Shown: in pieces, positions 18,706 to 26,846 of the stretch
How the letters are laid out: each line of letters opens with the position of its first letter
How positions within the stretch are numbered: the stretch's first letter is position 1
From: Pseudomonadota bacterium
Lineage (GTDB): Bacteria; Myxococcota_A; Polyangia; Haliangiales; Haliangiaceae
Direction: 5' to 3'
NCBI GenBank assembly: GCA_022360315.1
Contig: JAKSDA010000122.1
Span: forward strand, 62,001-126,000
Length of the DNA stretch: 64,000 bases
Program-made: the position numbers and the translations under genes
The notes under the pieces: model-generated
Told to the model about the DNA's origin: nothing
Databases searched by the model: none
What the model saw: the letters and a program-made list of their open reading frames with translations, nothing else

Positions 18706-19160
18706 CTAAGCATAGAAATCCCCTGCCGACCGTCGATGTGATCATCGAGATGGTCAGCTCTGAGAAGCCCAGCCAGGGCTTGACCGGGGGCGGGATCGTG
18801 CTCGTCGAGCGCAAAAACCAACCGCGTGGCTGGGCCTTGCCGGGCGGGTTCGTCGATTACGGCGAGCCCCTGGCCGCGGCCGCGCGGCGCGAGGCAAGAG
18901 AGGAAACCGGGCTCGAAATCGAACTCATCGAACAATTTCACGCCTATTCAGACCCCACTCGCGACCCCCGACAGCACACGATTTCGACGGTCTATCTGGC
19001 CCGGGCGTCGGGCACTCCAGTCGGCGCTGATGACGCCCTTCGGGCCCGGGTGTTCACCCGCGCCACCCTGCCGGGCAACCTCGTCTTCGACCATCAACAG
19101 ATACTCGCCGACTATTTTGAATACCGAGAGCACGGCAAGCGCCCTCCGGCTAGCCGTTGA
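18702..19160 (+). CDS. Nudix hydrolase
   Basis: A 152-residue protein whose Nudix box is complete: GG-FVDYGE-x7-REAREETGL, around residues 47-70. Spacing and length suggest the ADP-ribose pyrophosphatase/NadM-Nudix group, but the substrate cannot be fixed. The ATG overlaps the sulfatase stop (ATGA), so translation is probably coupled. It is followed 70 bases later by the AMMECR1 gene. Confidence 0.9.
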   Translation: MTKHRNPLPTVDVIIEMVSSEKPSQGLTGGGIVLVERKNQPRGWALPGGFVDYGEPLAAAARREAREETGLEIELIEQFHAYSDPTRDPRQHTISTVYLARASGTPVGADDALRARVFTRATLPGNLVFDHQQILADYFEYREHGKRPPASR

Positions 19161-19230
19161 CGACGCTGACCTGATACCATCAGGGGGCCGTGCCAGCTCC
19201 GGCTGGCTCCACAACCAGGCCGAGCATCTC

Positions 19231-19815
19231 ATGGCTTACGAACACATACTGACTGACGACGAGAAGCGCGAGCTCTTACGCATCGCCCGCGCCACGTTGC
19301 GCGAGCATTTCTATACTGGACGAATCCCGCCCGGAAAACCGCATCGCGATAGCTTGACCGCCCTTGCTGGCGTGTTCGTCACACTGCACAGCGAAGGGAA
19401 ACTGCGCGGTTGTATCGGCACGCAGCAGGAAACCACCGCTCTGTTCCGGGCCGTGCAAGAAATGACCATCGCGGCTGCAACCCGCGATCCCCGTTTCGAG
19501 CCGGTGGCCGAGGGCGAAGTAGACGATATCGAGATCGAGGTGTCGGTGCTGGGCAATCACCAGTCGATCTCCAGCCCCGATCAGATCGATATCGGAGTGC
19601 ACGGGCTATCCATCTCCCATCAGGGCAAGCGCGGTCTGCTCCTACCCCAGGTGGCGACAGAAAACAACTGGGACGGCATCGAGTTTCTCCAGCGCGTGTG
19701 CGTCAAGGCAGGGCTGGACGACAATGGGTGGAAGGAAGAGAACGCCGAGATCGAGATCTTTACCGCGCAGGTGTTCAGCGACCAAACTCACCCGCCGAAA
19801 AAATGGACCCTGTAG
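19231..19815 (+). CDS. AMMECR1-domain protein (AmmeMemoRadiSam protein A-like)
   Basis: About 194 residues covering one AMMECR1 domain, with the family's 'LRGCIGT' motif near 63, the 'RDPRFEPV' segment near 90 and 'GLLLPQVATENNWDGIEFLQ' near 135. In many bacteria and archaea this domain occurs with MEMO1 and radical-SAM partners; neither is visible in this window. Its biochemical role is not settled. The longer upstream frame overlaps the Nudix gene and is not family-like, so the ATG at 19231 was chosen. Confidence 0.88.
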   Translation: MAYEHILTDDEKRELLRIARATLREHFYTGRIPPGKPHRDSLTALAGVFVTLHSEGKLRGCIGTQQETTALFRAVQEMTIAAATRDPRFEPVAEGEVDDIEIEVSVLGNHQSISSPDQIDIGVHGLSISHQGKRGLLLPQVATENNWDGIEFLQRVCVKAGLDDNGWKEENAEIEIFTAQVFSDQTHPPKKWTL

Positions 19816-19878
19816 CCCTTTCGCGTACTGTGGCTCGATTTTTGGCCTAGTAGGCGGCCAGGGGCAAGCTGCGATCAC

Positions 19879-21237
19879 TCAGAGCTCTCCGGGGCCAAAG
19901 GCGAGCACCTCGCGAATGTGGTCGGCGCCGCACAGCAGCATGACCAGGCGGTCGATGCCGAGTGCAATGCCCGCACAGGGTGGCAGGCCTTCTTCGAGGG
20001 CGGCGAGAAACCGCTCGTCGAGGGGAAAAACCGGCAGGCCACGCGCGGTGCGAACGCGCAGTTCGTCGTCAAAACGCGCCCGCTGCTCGCGCGCCGAGGT
20101 CAGCTCGCCAAATGCATTGGCCAGCTCGATCCCGGCAATATAGGCTTCAAATCGCTCGACAACGCGATCATTGCCGGGCTTGCGCCGGGCCAGAGCGGCC
20201 AGGCGGACTGGCCAATCGACCAGCGTGACAGGCCGATCCATCTGCGCCAGCGCCGGCTCGACCCGCTCGACAAATGCGGTGTAGAAGATTTCATCCCACT
20301 CGGTGGCCCCGCGGAGATCGATGCCCGCCGAAAGAGCCCTTTCGGCCAATATATCTGCCGCTTCATCACCGCGCACGGTCAAGTGCCCGAACTGATCCAT
20401 GGCCTCGGCCACGGTCAGGCGAATCCACGGTGGAGCGACATCGACCGACGGGCGAGCGGACGTGGCTGGAAGTCTGGTCGTACCAACGATTTTGATTGCC
20501 GCCTCGGCGATCAGCTCCTGAATATCGAACACGATCGATTCGAGATCGCTGAAGCCGCGATACCACTCGAGCATCGTGAACTCGACTGCGTGGTGATGGC
20601 CGGACTCGCCGGCCCGAAAACACTTGCATATGGTGAAGATGCGATCGAGCCCGGCAGCGAGGAGGCGCTTCATCTGAAATTCGGGCGAGGTGATGAGCCA
20701 TCCACCCGGCTCTGCATGTTGTGGACCGCGTGGTTGATGATCGGACCGAAGGGCTGGCGATCCACCTGCAGGCACAGGAGACAATTGTACTTCCAGTCCC
20801 GGGGCCGGCACCAAAAGAGGAGTCTCGACCTCGAGAAAGTCTCGTCGGGCAAAAAAACCTCGTACCGCGGCCAGCACTCGAGCGCGTTTGTGCAGATGAT
20901 CCAGACGGCGGCGCGACAATCTGGCCACTTCGCTGCCCGGTCCGGGATGTTCGCCCCTGGCATGGCGCCGGACTCGCTTTATCGGTCCGACCGAAACCAG
21001 GCGGGTGTGGGAACGATCGTTTTGTTCTGTGACGGCGATTTCGACCAAGTCGCCGGGTTCGATCGAATCGCGGTCCACCCGGCCGTTCTGCGGGGTCGGA
21101 ACCGGGCCTCGCAGTGCTTGCCGGGGCCTGGCGTGGCCGGACATTCGACCGATCCGGATCTCGATATCGCTTCCGGCAGTACGAATCCAGACTGTGCTAT
21201 CATCGCGGGCCAGGACCCGGCCTCGAACCGAGCGCAC
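19879..21237 (-). CDS. epmA: EF-P-(R)-beta-lysine ligase-like protein (EpmA/GenX), with N-terminal extension
   Basis: A 452-residue class II lysyl-tRNA-synthetase-like enzyme. The catalytic core (~110-452) contains motif 2 '[20 protein letters not shown]' followed by 'TMLEWYR', and motif 3 '[13 protein letters not shown]' near the C-terminus. The first ~85 residues look like a short OB-like beta domain that is absent from E. coli EpmA (about 325 residues) and is not a normal LysRS anticodon domain. The start is a GTG six bases after the EF-P stop, so the two genes are an operon. The expected job is to attach (beta-)lysine to the EF-P loop lysine. The aminomutase EpmB is not in the window. Confidence 0.85.
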   Translation of the reverse strand: MRSVRGRVLARDDSTVWIRTAGSDIEIRIGRMSGHARPRQALRGPVPTPQNGRVDRDSIEPGDLVEIAVTEQNDRSHTRLVSVGPIKRVRRHARGEHPGPGSEVARLSRRRLDHLHKRARVLAAVRGFFARRDFLEVETPLLVPAPGLEVQLSPVPAGGSPALRSDHQPRGPQHAEPGGWLITSPEFQMKRLLAAGLDRIFTICKCFRAGESGHHHAVEFTMLEWYRGFSDLESIVFDIQELIAEAAIKIVGTTRLPATSARPSVDVAPPWIRLTVAEAMDQFGHLTVRGDEAADILAERALSAGIDLRGATEWDEIFYTAFVERVEPALAQMDRPVTLVDWPVRLAALARRKPGNDRVVERFEAYIAGIELANAFGELTSAREQRARFDDELRVRTARGLPVFPLDERFLAALEEGLPPCAGIALGIDRLVMLLCGADHIREVLAFGPGEL

Positions 21238-21242
21238 CGGCC

Positions 21243-21806
21243 TTACTTCTTGACCCGCTCGACGTATTGCTTGGTCCGGGTATCGACCTTGACCGTATCG
21301 CCCTGATTGATGAAGAGCGGAACGGCAATTTCTGCGCCAGTCGATACTGTAGCCGATTTGGTCACATTGCCGGTCGTATCGCCGCGTGCCCCTGGTTCGG
21401 TCTCGGTGATCTCGACCTCGATGAAATTGGGCAGATTGACTTCGACCGGCCGATCATTGAAGAACATCACAGTACAGTCGAGGTTATCCATCATGAGGTC
21501 GTGTTTGTTGCCCAGCACATCGGCGGCGATCGCCACTTGCTCGAACGATTTGCCGTCCATGAACACAAAATCGTCGCCTTCCTTGTAGAGGAACTGCATG
21601 CTTCGCTCATCTACGTTGGCCGGTTCGAGCTTTTCACCGGACCGGATGTTTTTTTCGATGACAGAGCCGGTAAGAAGGTTCTTGAACTTGGTTCTGGTAA
21701 AGGCGCTTCCCTTGCCAGGCTTGACGAACTGAAATTCGACCACCGTGTAAGGCTGGCCGTCCATGAGCACCTTGAGACCTTTGCGGATGTCGGAGGTTTC
21801 GTACAT
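21243..21806 (-). CDS. efp: Translation elongation factor P
   Basis: A 187-residue, full-length EF-P with three beta-barrel domains. The domain I loop is 'VKPGKGSAF' with Lys32 in the position modified by lysylation in E. coli (Lys34). This fits the EpmA-like ligase encoded immediately downstream. The C-terminal signature '[20 protein letters not shown]' is present. The ATG at 21806 gives the canonical N-terminus '[10 protein letters not shown]'; the longer frame is not conserved. EF-P relieves ribosome stalling at polyproline stretches. Confidence 0.97.
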   Translation of the reverse strand: MYETSDIRKGLKVLMDGQPYTVVEFQFVKPGKGSAFTRTKFKNLLTGSVIEKNIRSGEKLEPANVDERSMQFLYKEGDDFVFMDGKSFEQVAIAADVLGNKHDLMMDNLDCTVMFFNDRPVEVNLPNFIEVEITETEPGARGDTTGNVTKSATVSTGAEIAVPLFINQGDTVKVDTRTKQYVERVKK

Positions 21807-21969
21807 CTTGCACAGGGAATACCCGAGCGCTGCTGCGTATGTCAAATCCTCATTCTGCCAACCGGTGGGTCCCCTGTGCCTGGCTCGGGGGCCGATCTCG
21901 ATCAAATTCGGGCCTCACTGGAAAAGGTCTCAGTTGCCAGGCCGTTCTGCGATCTGTTACGCCTCAGAA

Positions 21970-22275
21970 ATGGCATACTATTGTTGGACTTGCGGCAATG
22001 AGCAGTACTTCGGTGTCAAGGTCGGCGTCATCGTTGGGCGCCACGACGAATGCCCCCATTGTGGTGCAGATCTCAGATGCTGTAAAAACTGCTCGAATTA
22101 CGATCCGAACGTCCACAATCAATGCCGGGAGACAACAGCCGAGTTCATTCGCGAACGAGAACGGGCCAACTTCTGTGCGCATTTCGTCTTCCGCGATTCT
22201 GACGGCCCGTTGGGGCAACCCGACACCAACGCAACCAAGGCCAAGCTCGAGGCCATGTTCAAGAACTTCAAATAG
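21970..22275 (+). CDS. Small zinc-ribbon protein
   Basis: A 101-residue cysteine-rich protein that begins 'MAYYCWTCGNEQ' and has CxxC pairs at residues ~5-8 and ~29-32 ('CPHCGADLRCCKNC'), then further cysteines in 'CSNYDP..HNQC'. The first half is a zinc-ribbon; the C-terminal half is charged and helical. It resembles small, widely distributed zinc-ribbon proteins of unknown role. It is divergent from EF-P, and its ATG lies 164 bases from the EF-P start, so the space holds both promoters. Confidence 0.75.
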   Translation: MAYYCWTCGNEQYFGVKVGVIVGRHDECPHCGADLRCCKNCSNYDPNVHNQCRETTAEFIRERERANFCAHFVFRDSDGPLGQPDTNATKAKLEAMFKNFK

Positions 22276-22290
22276 AGAACAACCGATCGC

Positions 22291-22857
22291 ATGCCCATGG
22301 TACAGACAGGCGTAGACCACGCTGAGCGGTATTTTCAGCTCGCGCTCCTCGGCCGTGAAGCCTTCATCGCGTCCGTCGCTCCGGCAGCTCTTCTGCGGCC
22401 TCGATCGGGCGAGGACAAGAAGCGACCCGAGCGGATGGACTTGCGCAACATCTACTCGGAAGACACTCTTCTGGCCCGTCTCGATACGAGTACGGGTGAA
22501 GAGGATCAGACCGGCAAGTACGAGATCTATCCGCTCATCAAGAAGCCGGGTGCCCCGTTCGCCGATATGATCACCGTCGGGCGCACGGCCAACAATGATG
22601 TTGTCCTCAAGGACATCACAGTTTCGCGTTTTCACGCGTTTTTTCACCAGAAGGCCGCGCAGTGGGTGGTATGCGACGCCGGCTCCAAAAACGGCACCTT
22701 CCTGCACGGCGACCAGCTCGAGGCCCGGCACGAGCGCGAGGTCAAGTCGGGTGACTCGGTGCGTATCGGCGATATCACGACCACGTTCTACACCGCCGAA
22801 GACCTCTACGATCTGATCCGGCCCGATGAGGGAGATTCCCCGGATCAGGGCCGATGA
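22291..22857 (+). CDS. FHA-domain protein
   Basis: A 188-residue protein with a C-terminal forkhead-associated domain (~90-175) showing 'ITVGRTANNDVVLKDITVSR' followed by 'FHAFF' and 'DAGSKNGTFLHG'. All phosphothreonine-contacting positions (GR, SxxH, NG) are present, so it should bind phosphothreonine peptides, presumably made by Ser/Thr kinases such as those in this window. The N-terminal ~48 residues resemble leaders of other myxobacterial FHA proteins, supporting the longer start at 22291, 15 bases after the zinc-ribbon gene. An internal ATG at 22435 is an alternative. Confidence 0.9.
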   Translation: MPMVQTGVDHAERYFQLALLGREAFIASVAPAALLRPRSGEDKKRPERMDLRNIYSEDTLLARLDTSTGEEDQTGKYEIYPLIKKPGAPFADMITVGRTANNDVVLKDITVSRFHAFFHQKAAQWVVCDAGSKNGTFLHGDQLEARHEREVKSGDSVRIGDITTTFYTAEDLYDLIRPDEGDSPDQGR

Positions 22858-22867
22858 AGAGATCGAC

Positions 22868-23353
22868 TTAGCTCAGAGCGGTGCCGCACTCTTTGCAGCG
22901 CCCATTCGGCCCGATCACGCCAATACACGAACCGTCTGGACACAGCTCTCGCCGGTCAAATTGCTCTGGAGCGGCGCATAAATCGCTCTTGGCGATGTTT
23001 GCTTCGAGTTCTTCGGCAACTTCTTCGTCGCTGCGCAAGCCTCGTCGACGTGGATCCAGTCCGGCATTCGGGCTCGTTGTTCCGCATTCCTTGCAGCGGC
23101 CGTCCGATCCGATGAGACCGACACATGACCCGTCGGGGCAGAGCTCGCGTTCACTGCGGTCGAAGCCTGAAACCCGGGCCATTGGCTTTTCAGACTCGTC
23201 CTTGCCGACCACTTCGCCGACGCCTTGCACGTCGAGAACTGCCATCGTGGCCGGCAGGCCACATTCCTTGCATCGGCCGCCCGGACCGATGAGGCCAATG
23301 CACGCCCCATCAGGGCAAAGCTCCCGCTGGCGCGGATCGAACTGTTCACTCAT
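22868..23353 (-). CDS. Protein with three four-cysteine repeat motifs
   Basis: About 161 residues. The pattern R-E-L-C-P-D-G-x-C-x-G-x-I-G-x2-G-R-C-K-E-C-G occurs three times (around residues 10, 70 and 138), separated by acidic or polar linkers. Each copy holds four cysteines as C-x4-C-x9-C-x2-C, well suited to bind one zinc ion. No other domain, signal peptide or membrane segment is seen. Function is unknown; it could be a protein-protein adaptor or metal-binding protein. Its end is 10 bases from the convergent FHA gene. Confidence 0.75.
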   Translation of the reverse strand: MSEQFDPRQRELCPDGACIGLIGPGGRCKECGLPATMAVLDVQGVGEVVGKDESEKPMARVSGFDRSERELCPDGSCVGLIGSDGRCKECGTTSPNAGLDPRRRGLRSDEEVAEELEANIAKSDLCAAPEQFDRRELCPDGSCIGVIGPNGRCKECGTALS

Positions 23354-23451
23354 GGCAGGCCGGTTATACCAGCCACCCACACAGCCAGCGAGCGGTTCGA
23401 TAATCCGGTTGACACAGCCGCCCGAGTGCGGCACATGACAATCATTGTCCC

Positions 23452-23469
23452 ATTTCCCGATGGGGAAAT
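23452..23469. promoter_or_regulatory. ATTTCCC-N4-GGGAAAT palindrome upstream of the Rrf2 gene
   Basis: Perfect 7-bp inverted repeat around a four-base spacer, 82 bases before the ATG of the Rrf2-type regulator and in the divergent intergenic region. An AT-rich dyad in this position fits an operator for an Rrf2/CymR-type dimer. It is not shown to be repeated upstream of the synthase genes. Confidence 0.4.
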
Positions 23470-23550
23470 CACCAATGCCCCGATCGGATCGTTTGACAGG
23501 TAGCGAGGTACGATGTCTTTGTACCGTCGGTTACCAGTGCTTAGCAATCG

Positions 23551-24021
23551 ATGAGACTTTCGACCAAGACGCGCTACGGCGTGCGCGCCATCTTCGACAT
23601 TGCCTACCACAGCCAGAATCAGCCAGGTGTGGCAGCGCAAGCCAAAGATATTGCACGGCGCGAGGAAATACCGCTGCGGTATCTGGAGCAGATCTTCCAG
23701 GAGCTCAAGCGGGCTGGATTGGTCGAGTCCAAGCGGGGACCGCGGGGAGGCTATTATTTGAAGCGCGATCCGGCCGAGATCACGTTAGGGGATGTGGTAC
23801 GGGGGCTTCAGGGTCCCATCGAAGAGCTCTTCATGGTTGAAGAAGAGGGTGTCGACAGCCAGGCAGTGAGCTCACGCCAGCTCACTGCCACGCTGTGGCG
23901 GGAGCTTGCCGGCCATATTACCCGTTGGTTTGACAGTGTATCGATCGCCGACTTGATCGAGCGTGGTGAGAAGCTCGGTTTACCGCGTGCCGGGGTCGGC
24001 CAACCCATGTACTTTATTTAG
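23551..24021 (+). CDS. Rrf2-family transcriptional regulator
   Basis: A 156-residue protein starting 'MRLSTKTRYGVRAIFDIA', the classic Rrf2 winged-helix N-terminus, followed by 'IPLRYLEQIFQELKRAGLV' and 'SKRGPRGGYYL'. There is no cysteine anywhere in the protein, so it cannot ligate an Fe-S cluster as IscR or NsrR do. This favours a CymR-like mode, in which the regulator responds to cysteine metabolism through the synthase or its substrate. The cysteine synthase begins 16 bases downstream on the same strand, so the regulator probably controls the whole sulfur cluster and itself. Confidence 0.9.
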   Translation: MRLSTKTRYGVRAIFDIAYHSQNQPGVAAQAKDIARREEIPLRYLEQIFQELKRAGLVESKRGPRGGYYLKRDPAEITLGDVVRGLQGPIEELFMVEEEGVDSQAVSSRQLTATLWRELAGHITRWFDSVSIADLIERGEKLGLPRAGVGQPMYFI

Positions 24022-24037
24022 CTCTGGTGACTTGACG

Positions 24038-25123
24038 ATGTCGCAGATGAATCGCAATGCCCAGGCCGGAGACGGTCGCCACACCGCTCGGGGAGCGCCC
24101 TCCCAGTCCGGAAATGGGGCCGACCGAGATGCTCTCCAGCTTCCCAAGGTCTCGTCGCTGATCGAGTTGATCGGTCGCACGCCACTGGTCAAACTTCGCC
24201 GTATTCCTCCGGCCAACAGTGCCGAGGTGTGGGTCAAGTGCGAGCAATGCAATCCCGGCGGTTCGATCAAGGACCGCATTGCCCTGGCCATGATCGAACG
24301 AGCCGAACGCGACGGACGGATCACGCCGGGGGTCTCGACCATTGTGGAACCCACCAGTGGCAATACCGGGATCGGCCTGGCTCTGGTGTGTGCAGCCAAG
24401 GGCTACAAGCTGGTTCTCACCATGCCCGAGTCCATGTCGCTCGAGCGGCGGGCGCTGCTCCAGTCCTATGGCGCCGAGATCATTCTCACGCCGGAAGAGC
24501 AGGTCATGGAGGGCGCTGTGGCCAAGGCCAGGGATCTGTGCCAGTCGCATGAAAGCTGTTACATGCCGGATCAGTTCCGCAATCCAGCCAATCCGGAGGT
24601 CCATCGCCGTACCACGGCAGTGGAGATTCTCGAGCAGCTCGCCCACGCGGTAAGCGGTGAGTCGGGCGCCGGTTCCGCCACCGAGTCCTCGCCTGGCTTT
24701 CGGATTCCCATCGACGCGTTTGTCTCGGCGATTGGCACGGGCGGGACTATCACCGGGGTGGGGTCGGTGCTGCGTGACCGCGTCCCCGGCATCCAAGTGA
24801 TTGGAGTCGAGCCAGCAGCCAGCGCAGTCTTGTCGGGACAACCGGCCGGACCACACAAGATCCAGGGCATTGGTGCGGGGTTTGTGCCAGACATCCTGGA
24901 CCGCGACGTGATGACCGACATCCTCACCATACGCGACCGAGACGCCTATATCATGTCCAAGCGTCTGGCTGGCGAGGAGGGCTTGCTGGTCGGAATTTCG
25001 GCTGGCGCCAACGTGCACGTCGCCTGCGAGGTGGCGCGCGAACTCGGTCCTGGCCGACACGTCGTCACTGTGCTGTGTGATACCGGCGAGCGCTATTTTT
25101 CTCTGGACGAGTATTTTCAGTGA
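24038..25123 (+). CDS. cysK: Cysteine synthase, CysK-type
   Basis: A 361-residue fold-type II PLP enzyme. 'GRTPLVKL' near 45, 'NPGGSIKDR' with the PLP lysine at residue 78, and the substrate loop 'TSGNTGIG' near 108 are all present, as is the C-terminal 'GISAGAN' phosphate loop region. It forms cysteine from O-acetylserine (or an activated serine) and sulfide. The first ~35 residues are a poorly conserved extension. The ATG at 24038 was chosen since the upstream frame overlaps the Rrf2 gene. The next gene overlaps its stop codon (GTGA). An odd Gly/Ser-rich insertion lies near 210-222. Confidence 0.93.
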   Translation: MSQMNRNAQAGDGRHTARGAPSQSGNGADRDALQLPKVSSLIELIGRTPLVKLRRIPPANSAEVWVKCEQCNPGGSIKDRIALAMIERAERDGRITPGVSTIVEPTSGNTGIGLALVCAAKGYKLVLTMPESMSLERRALLQSYGAEIILTPEEQVMEGAVAKARDLCQSHESCYMPDQFRNPANPEVHRRTTAVEILEQLAHAVSGESGAGSATESSPGFRIPIDAFVSAIGTGGTITGVGSVLRDRVPGIQVIGVEPAASAVLSGQPAGPHKIQGIGAGFVPDILDRDVMTDILTIRDRDAYIMSKRLAGEEGLLVGISAGANVHVACEVARELGPGRHVVTVLCDTGERYFSLDEYFQ

Positions 25124-25923
25124 AACCCACGATTGCCATCGTAGGGGCCGGCGGACTGGGAGGACCGATCGCCTACGCGCTGGCTGGCGCCGGTGCGCGG
25201 CTCAGCGTGTGCGATCACGATCGGGTGGAGCTGTCCAACCTACAGCGACAGATCCAGTTCAGCACGGACGATGTGGGTCGCCGCAAGGTCGATGCCCTGG
25301 CCGACGAGCTGTCGCGCCGTGGCCATGACAGCAGTGCGCGACCCGGCGTTTGCCGAGATGGTGGGTTGATCGAGCGCGTCGATCATCGCTTCACGGCGGA
25401 GAATGCGTCGTCTGTGCTGACCATCCGAAGAGGGGCGATCGATGCCACGGTCGACGTCCTGGTCGATGGGTCGGATGATTTTGCAACCAAATTTGCTGTT
25501 AACGACCAGGCTATCGCGCGCCGGATACCGTTTGTCATTGCCAGCGTGCTGCGCTGGACCGGTCAGATCTTCGCGTTCGATCCGGCAGTGCGAGCCCGGG
25601 CCGACCAGCCCATGGGATGCTACCGATGCCTGTTCGAGGAGCCGCCCGAGGGAGACGAGGCCGAGCAGACCAGCAGCTGTCGGGCCGCCGGGGTGGTCGG
25701 TGCTGCGGTCGCCGTCATCGCGGGTCTGGCCGCGCGGGCCGCGTGGGCAATGTGCCGTGGAGAGAATCCCCTTGGTCGGGTTGGTGGTGGGCTGTGGGTG
25801 ATCGACGATCTGCGTCGCGACCCTCCCACGCTTCGCCAAGTGCGTTATGCTCCGCGGCTCGACTGTACAGCGTGCGGCTCGCTTTCCGCGTCCGATATCG
25901 ACGAGGTGCGTGAGGTGCAATGA
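25120..25923 (+). CDS. ThiF/MoeB-family E1-like adenylyltransferase
   Basis: A 267-residue E1-like enzyme. The nucleotide-binding 'VGAGGLGGP' lies at residues 7-15, and 'CDHDRVELSNLQRQ' at ~31-44 supplies the aspartate, arginine and glutamine used in adenylation. Two CxxC pairs ('CYRC' near 167, 'CTAC' near 250) can bind the structural zinc, and a cysteine in 'SSCRAAGVVG' sits at the catalytic-cysteine position. It should adenylate the C-terminal glycine of a sulfur carrier, here most likely the MoaD/ThiS-like protein two frames downstream. The start GTG overlaps the cysK stop. Confidence 0.88.
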   Translation: MKPTIAIVGAGGLGGPIAYALAGAGARLSVCDHDRVELSNLQRQIQFSTDDVGRRKVDALADELSRRGHDSSARPGVCRDGGLIERVDHRFTAENASSVLTIRRGAIDATVDVLVDGSDDFATKFAVNDQAIARRIPFVIASVLRWTGQIFAFDPAVRARADQPMGCYRCLFEEPPEGDEAEQTSSCRAAGVVGAAVAVIAGLAARAAWAMCRGENPLGRVGGGLWVIDDLRRDPPTLRQVRYAPRLDCTACGSLSASDIDEVREVQ

Positions 25924-26039
25924 ACTCTTTCTTCGAGCAAAGCGATGAACTCATCGCCGAATACCGGCTGTTCTGGGCTCTGGCGGATGCGTACGCTCAT
26001 CGCGCTCGACGTCGACTTCGCGGCACGTGCTGCCACTGA
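25920..26039 (+). CDS. Coupled micro-ORF, 39 residues
   Basis: A small frame with its ATG overlapping the E1-like gene's stop (ATGA) and ending 20 bases before the sulfur-carrier start. The predicted peptide is helical and amphipathic ('QSDELIAEYRLFWALADAYA') and ends 'GTCCH', with vicinal cysteines. Overlapping start/stop linkage and position inside a tight operon support translation; nothing recognisable supports a function. It might only keep ribosomes on the message between the E1 and the carrier. Confidence 0.4.
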   Translation: MNSFFEQSDELIAEYRLFWALADAYAHRARRRLRGTCCH

Positions 26040-26059
26040 GTGACCACCAGGAGACGACT

Positions 26060-26332
26060 ATGGCTACAGTGCGAATCCCCACACCGTTGCGAAAATTGAC
26101 TCAAGGCAAGGAAGAGGTTGCGGCCGCAGGGGCCACGATCTCCGAGGTCATCACCGACCTCGAAAAGAACTATCCGGGTATCAAGGCGCGTATCTGCGAT
26201 GACAGCGGTGAAGTTCGCCGTTTTGTCAACATCTTCGTACGCGACGAGGATATTCGCTTTTTGTCCAACCTCGACACGCCGGTCGGCGATAGCGACGAAG
26301 TGTCCATTGTTCCGGCCATCGCAGGAGGATGA
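26060..26332 (+). CDS. cysO: MoaD/ThiS-family sulfur carrier (CysO-like)
   Basis: A 90-residue ubiquitin-fold protein ending 'VPAIAGG'; the terminal Gly-Gly is needed for adenylation and thiocarboxylation. Start chosen because CCAGGAGA precedes the ATG. Its position between E1-like proteins and a CysM-type synthase, followed by a JAMM protease, matches the Mycobacterium CysO-CysM-Mec+ set. There the carrier delivers sulfide as a thiocarboxylate to O-phosphoserine-derived aminoacrylate, and the protease then releases cysteine. It is therefore the likely centre of the cluster. Confidence 0.9.
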   Translation: MATVRIPTPLRKLTQGKEEVAAAGATISEVITDLEKNYPGIKARICDDSGEVRRFVNIFVRDEDIRFLSNLDTPVGDSDEVSIVPAIAGG

Positions 26333-26846
26333 ATCGGTCTTTTTCCGTCCCGATCAGGTACGCCGCTACGCGCGCCACATCCTGCTGCCCGACGTTGGCG
26401 GTGTCGGACAGAAACGGTTTTTGACCGCGTCTGTGGTAATCGAGGTCGGACCCGGCTGTGCTGCTGAAATGGTTGCGCTGACGTATCTGGCCGCCGCTGG
26501 AGTCGGCAACCTGGTCTTATCCGGCGATCTGCGAGGAGCGGTGGACAGGCGAGATGTGCGTGACGGTATCGTCTTTGCGGCGACTGACATCGGGCGCGAG
26601 CGCATCGATGCCATTGCCGAACGCATCCAAGCCATCAACCCGGATGTTGCGGTCACTGCCGTCGACGAGAGTGACGACAAGAGCAACGCACGTCCTCTGG
26701 CCGGCCCGGTACAGCTCGATGTGGCGGGAGGGCCGCCGATAGATTTCGGCCGACAGCTCGAGTACAGCGTGGCCGATGCACTGGTCAGCGGCGGTCTTCG
26801 CGCAGTCCGAACCCTTTATGAGATCCTCTCCCATGAGCCTGCATAG
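26307..26846 (+). CDS. Degenerate ThiF/MoeB-like protein
   Basis: About 180 residues resembling the N-terminal half of MoeB/ThiF proteins: 'RRYARHILLPDVGGVGQKRF' is near-canonical and 'LTYLAAAGVGNLVL' matches the Rossmann helix-strand. The nucleotide loop is changed ('VIEVGPGCAAEM' instead of GxGGLG), the DxDxVExSNLQRQ element is replaced by 'SGDLRGAVDRRDV', and the zinc cysteines and catalytic cysteine are missing. It is unlikely to bind ATP productively and may be a scaffold or decaying. The start is uncertain: TTG at 26307 and an ATG at 26118, which would overlap the carrier gene heavily, are both possible. It overlaps the start of cysM by 14 bases. Confidence 0.65.
   Translation: MFRPSQEDESVFFRPDQVRRYARHILLPDVGGVGQKRFLTASVVIEVGPGCAAEMVALTYLAAAGVGNLVLSGDLRGAVDRRDVRDGIVFAATDIGRERIDAIAERIQAINPDVAVTAVDESDDKSNARPLAGPVQLDVAGGPPIDFGRQLEYSVADALVSGGLRAVRTLYEILSHEPA

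Noticed and set aside
19918..21306. 462-residue + strand ORF over epmA
   Set aside because: A shadow frame; the antisense frame has both class II synthetase motifs and forms an operon with efp.
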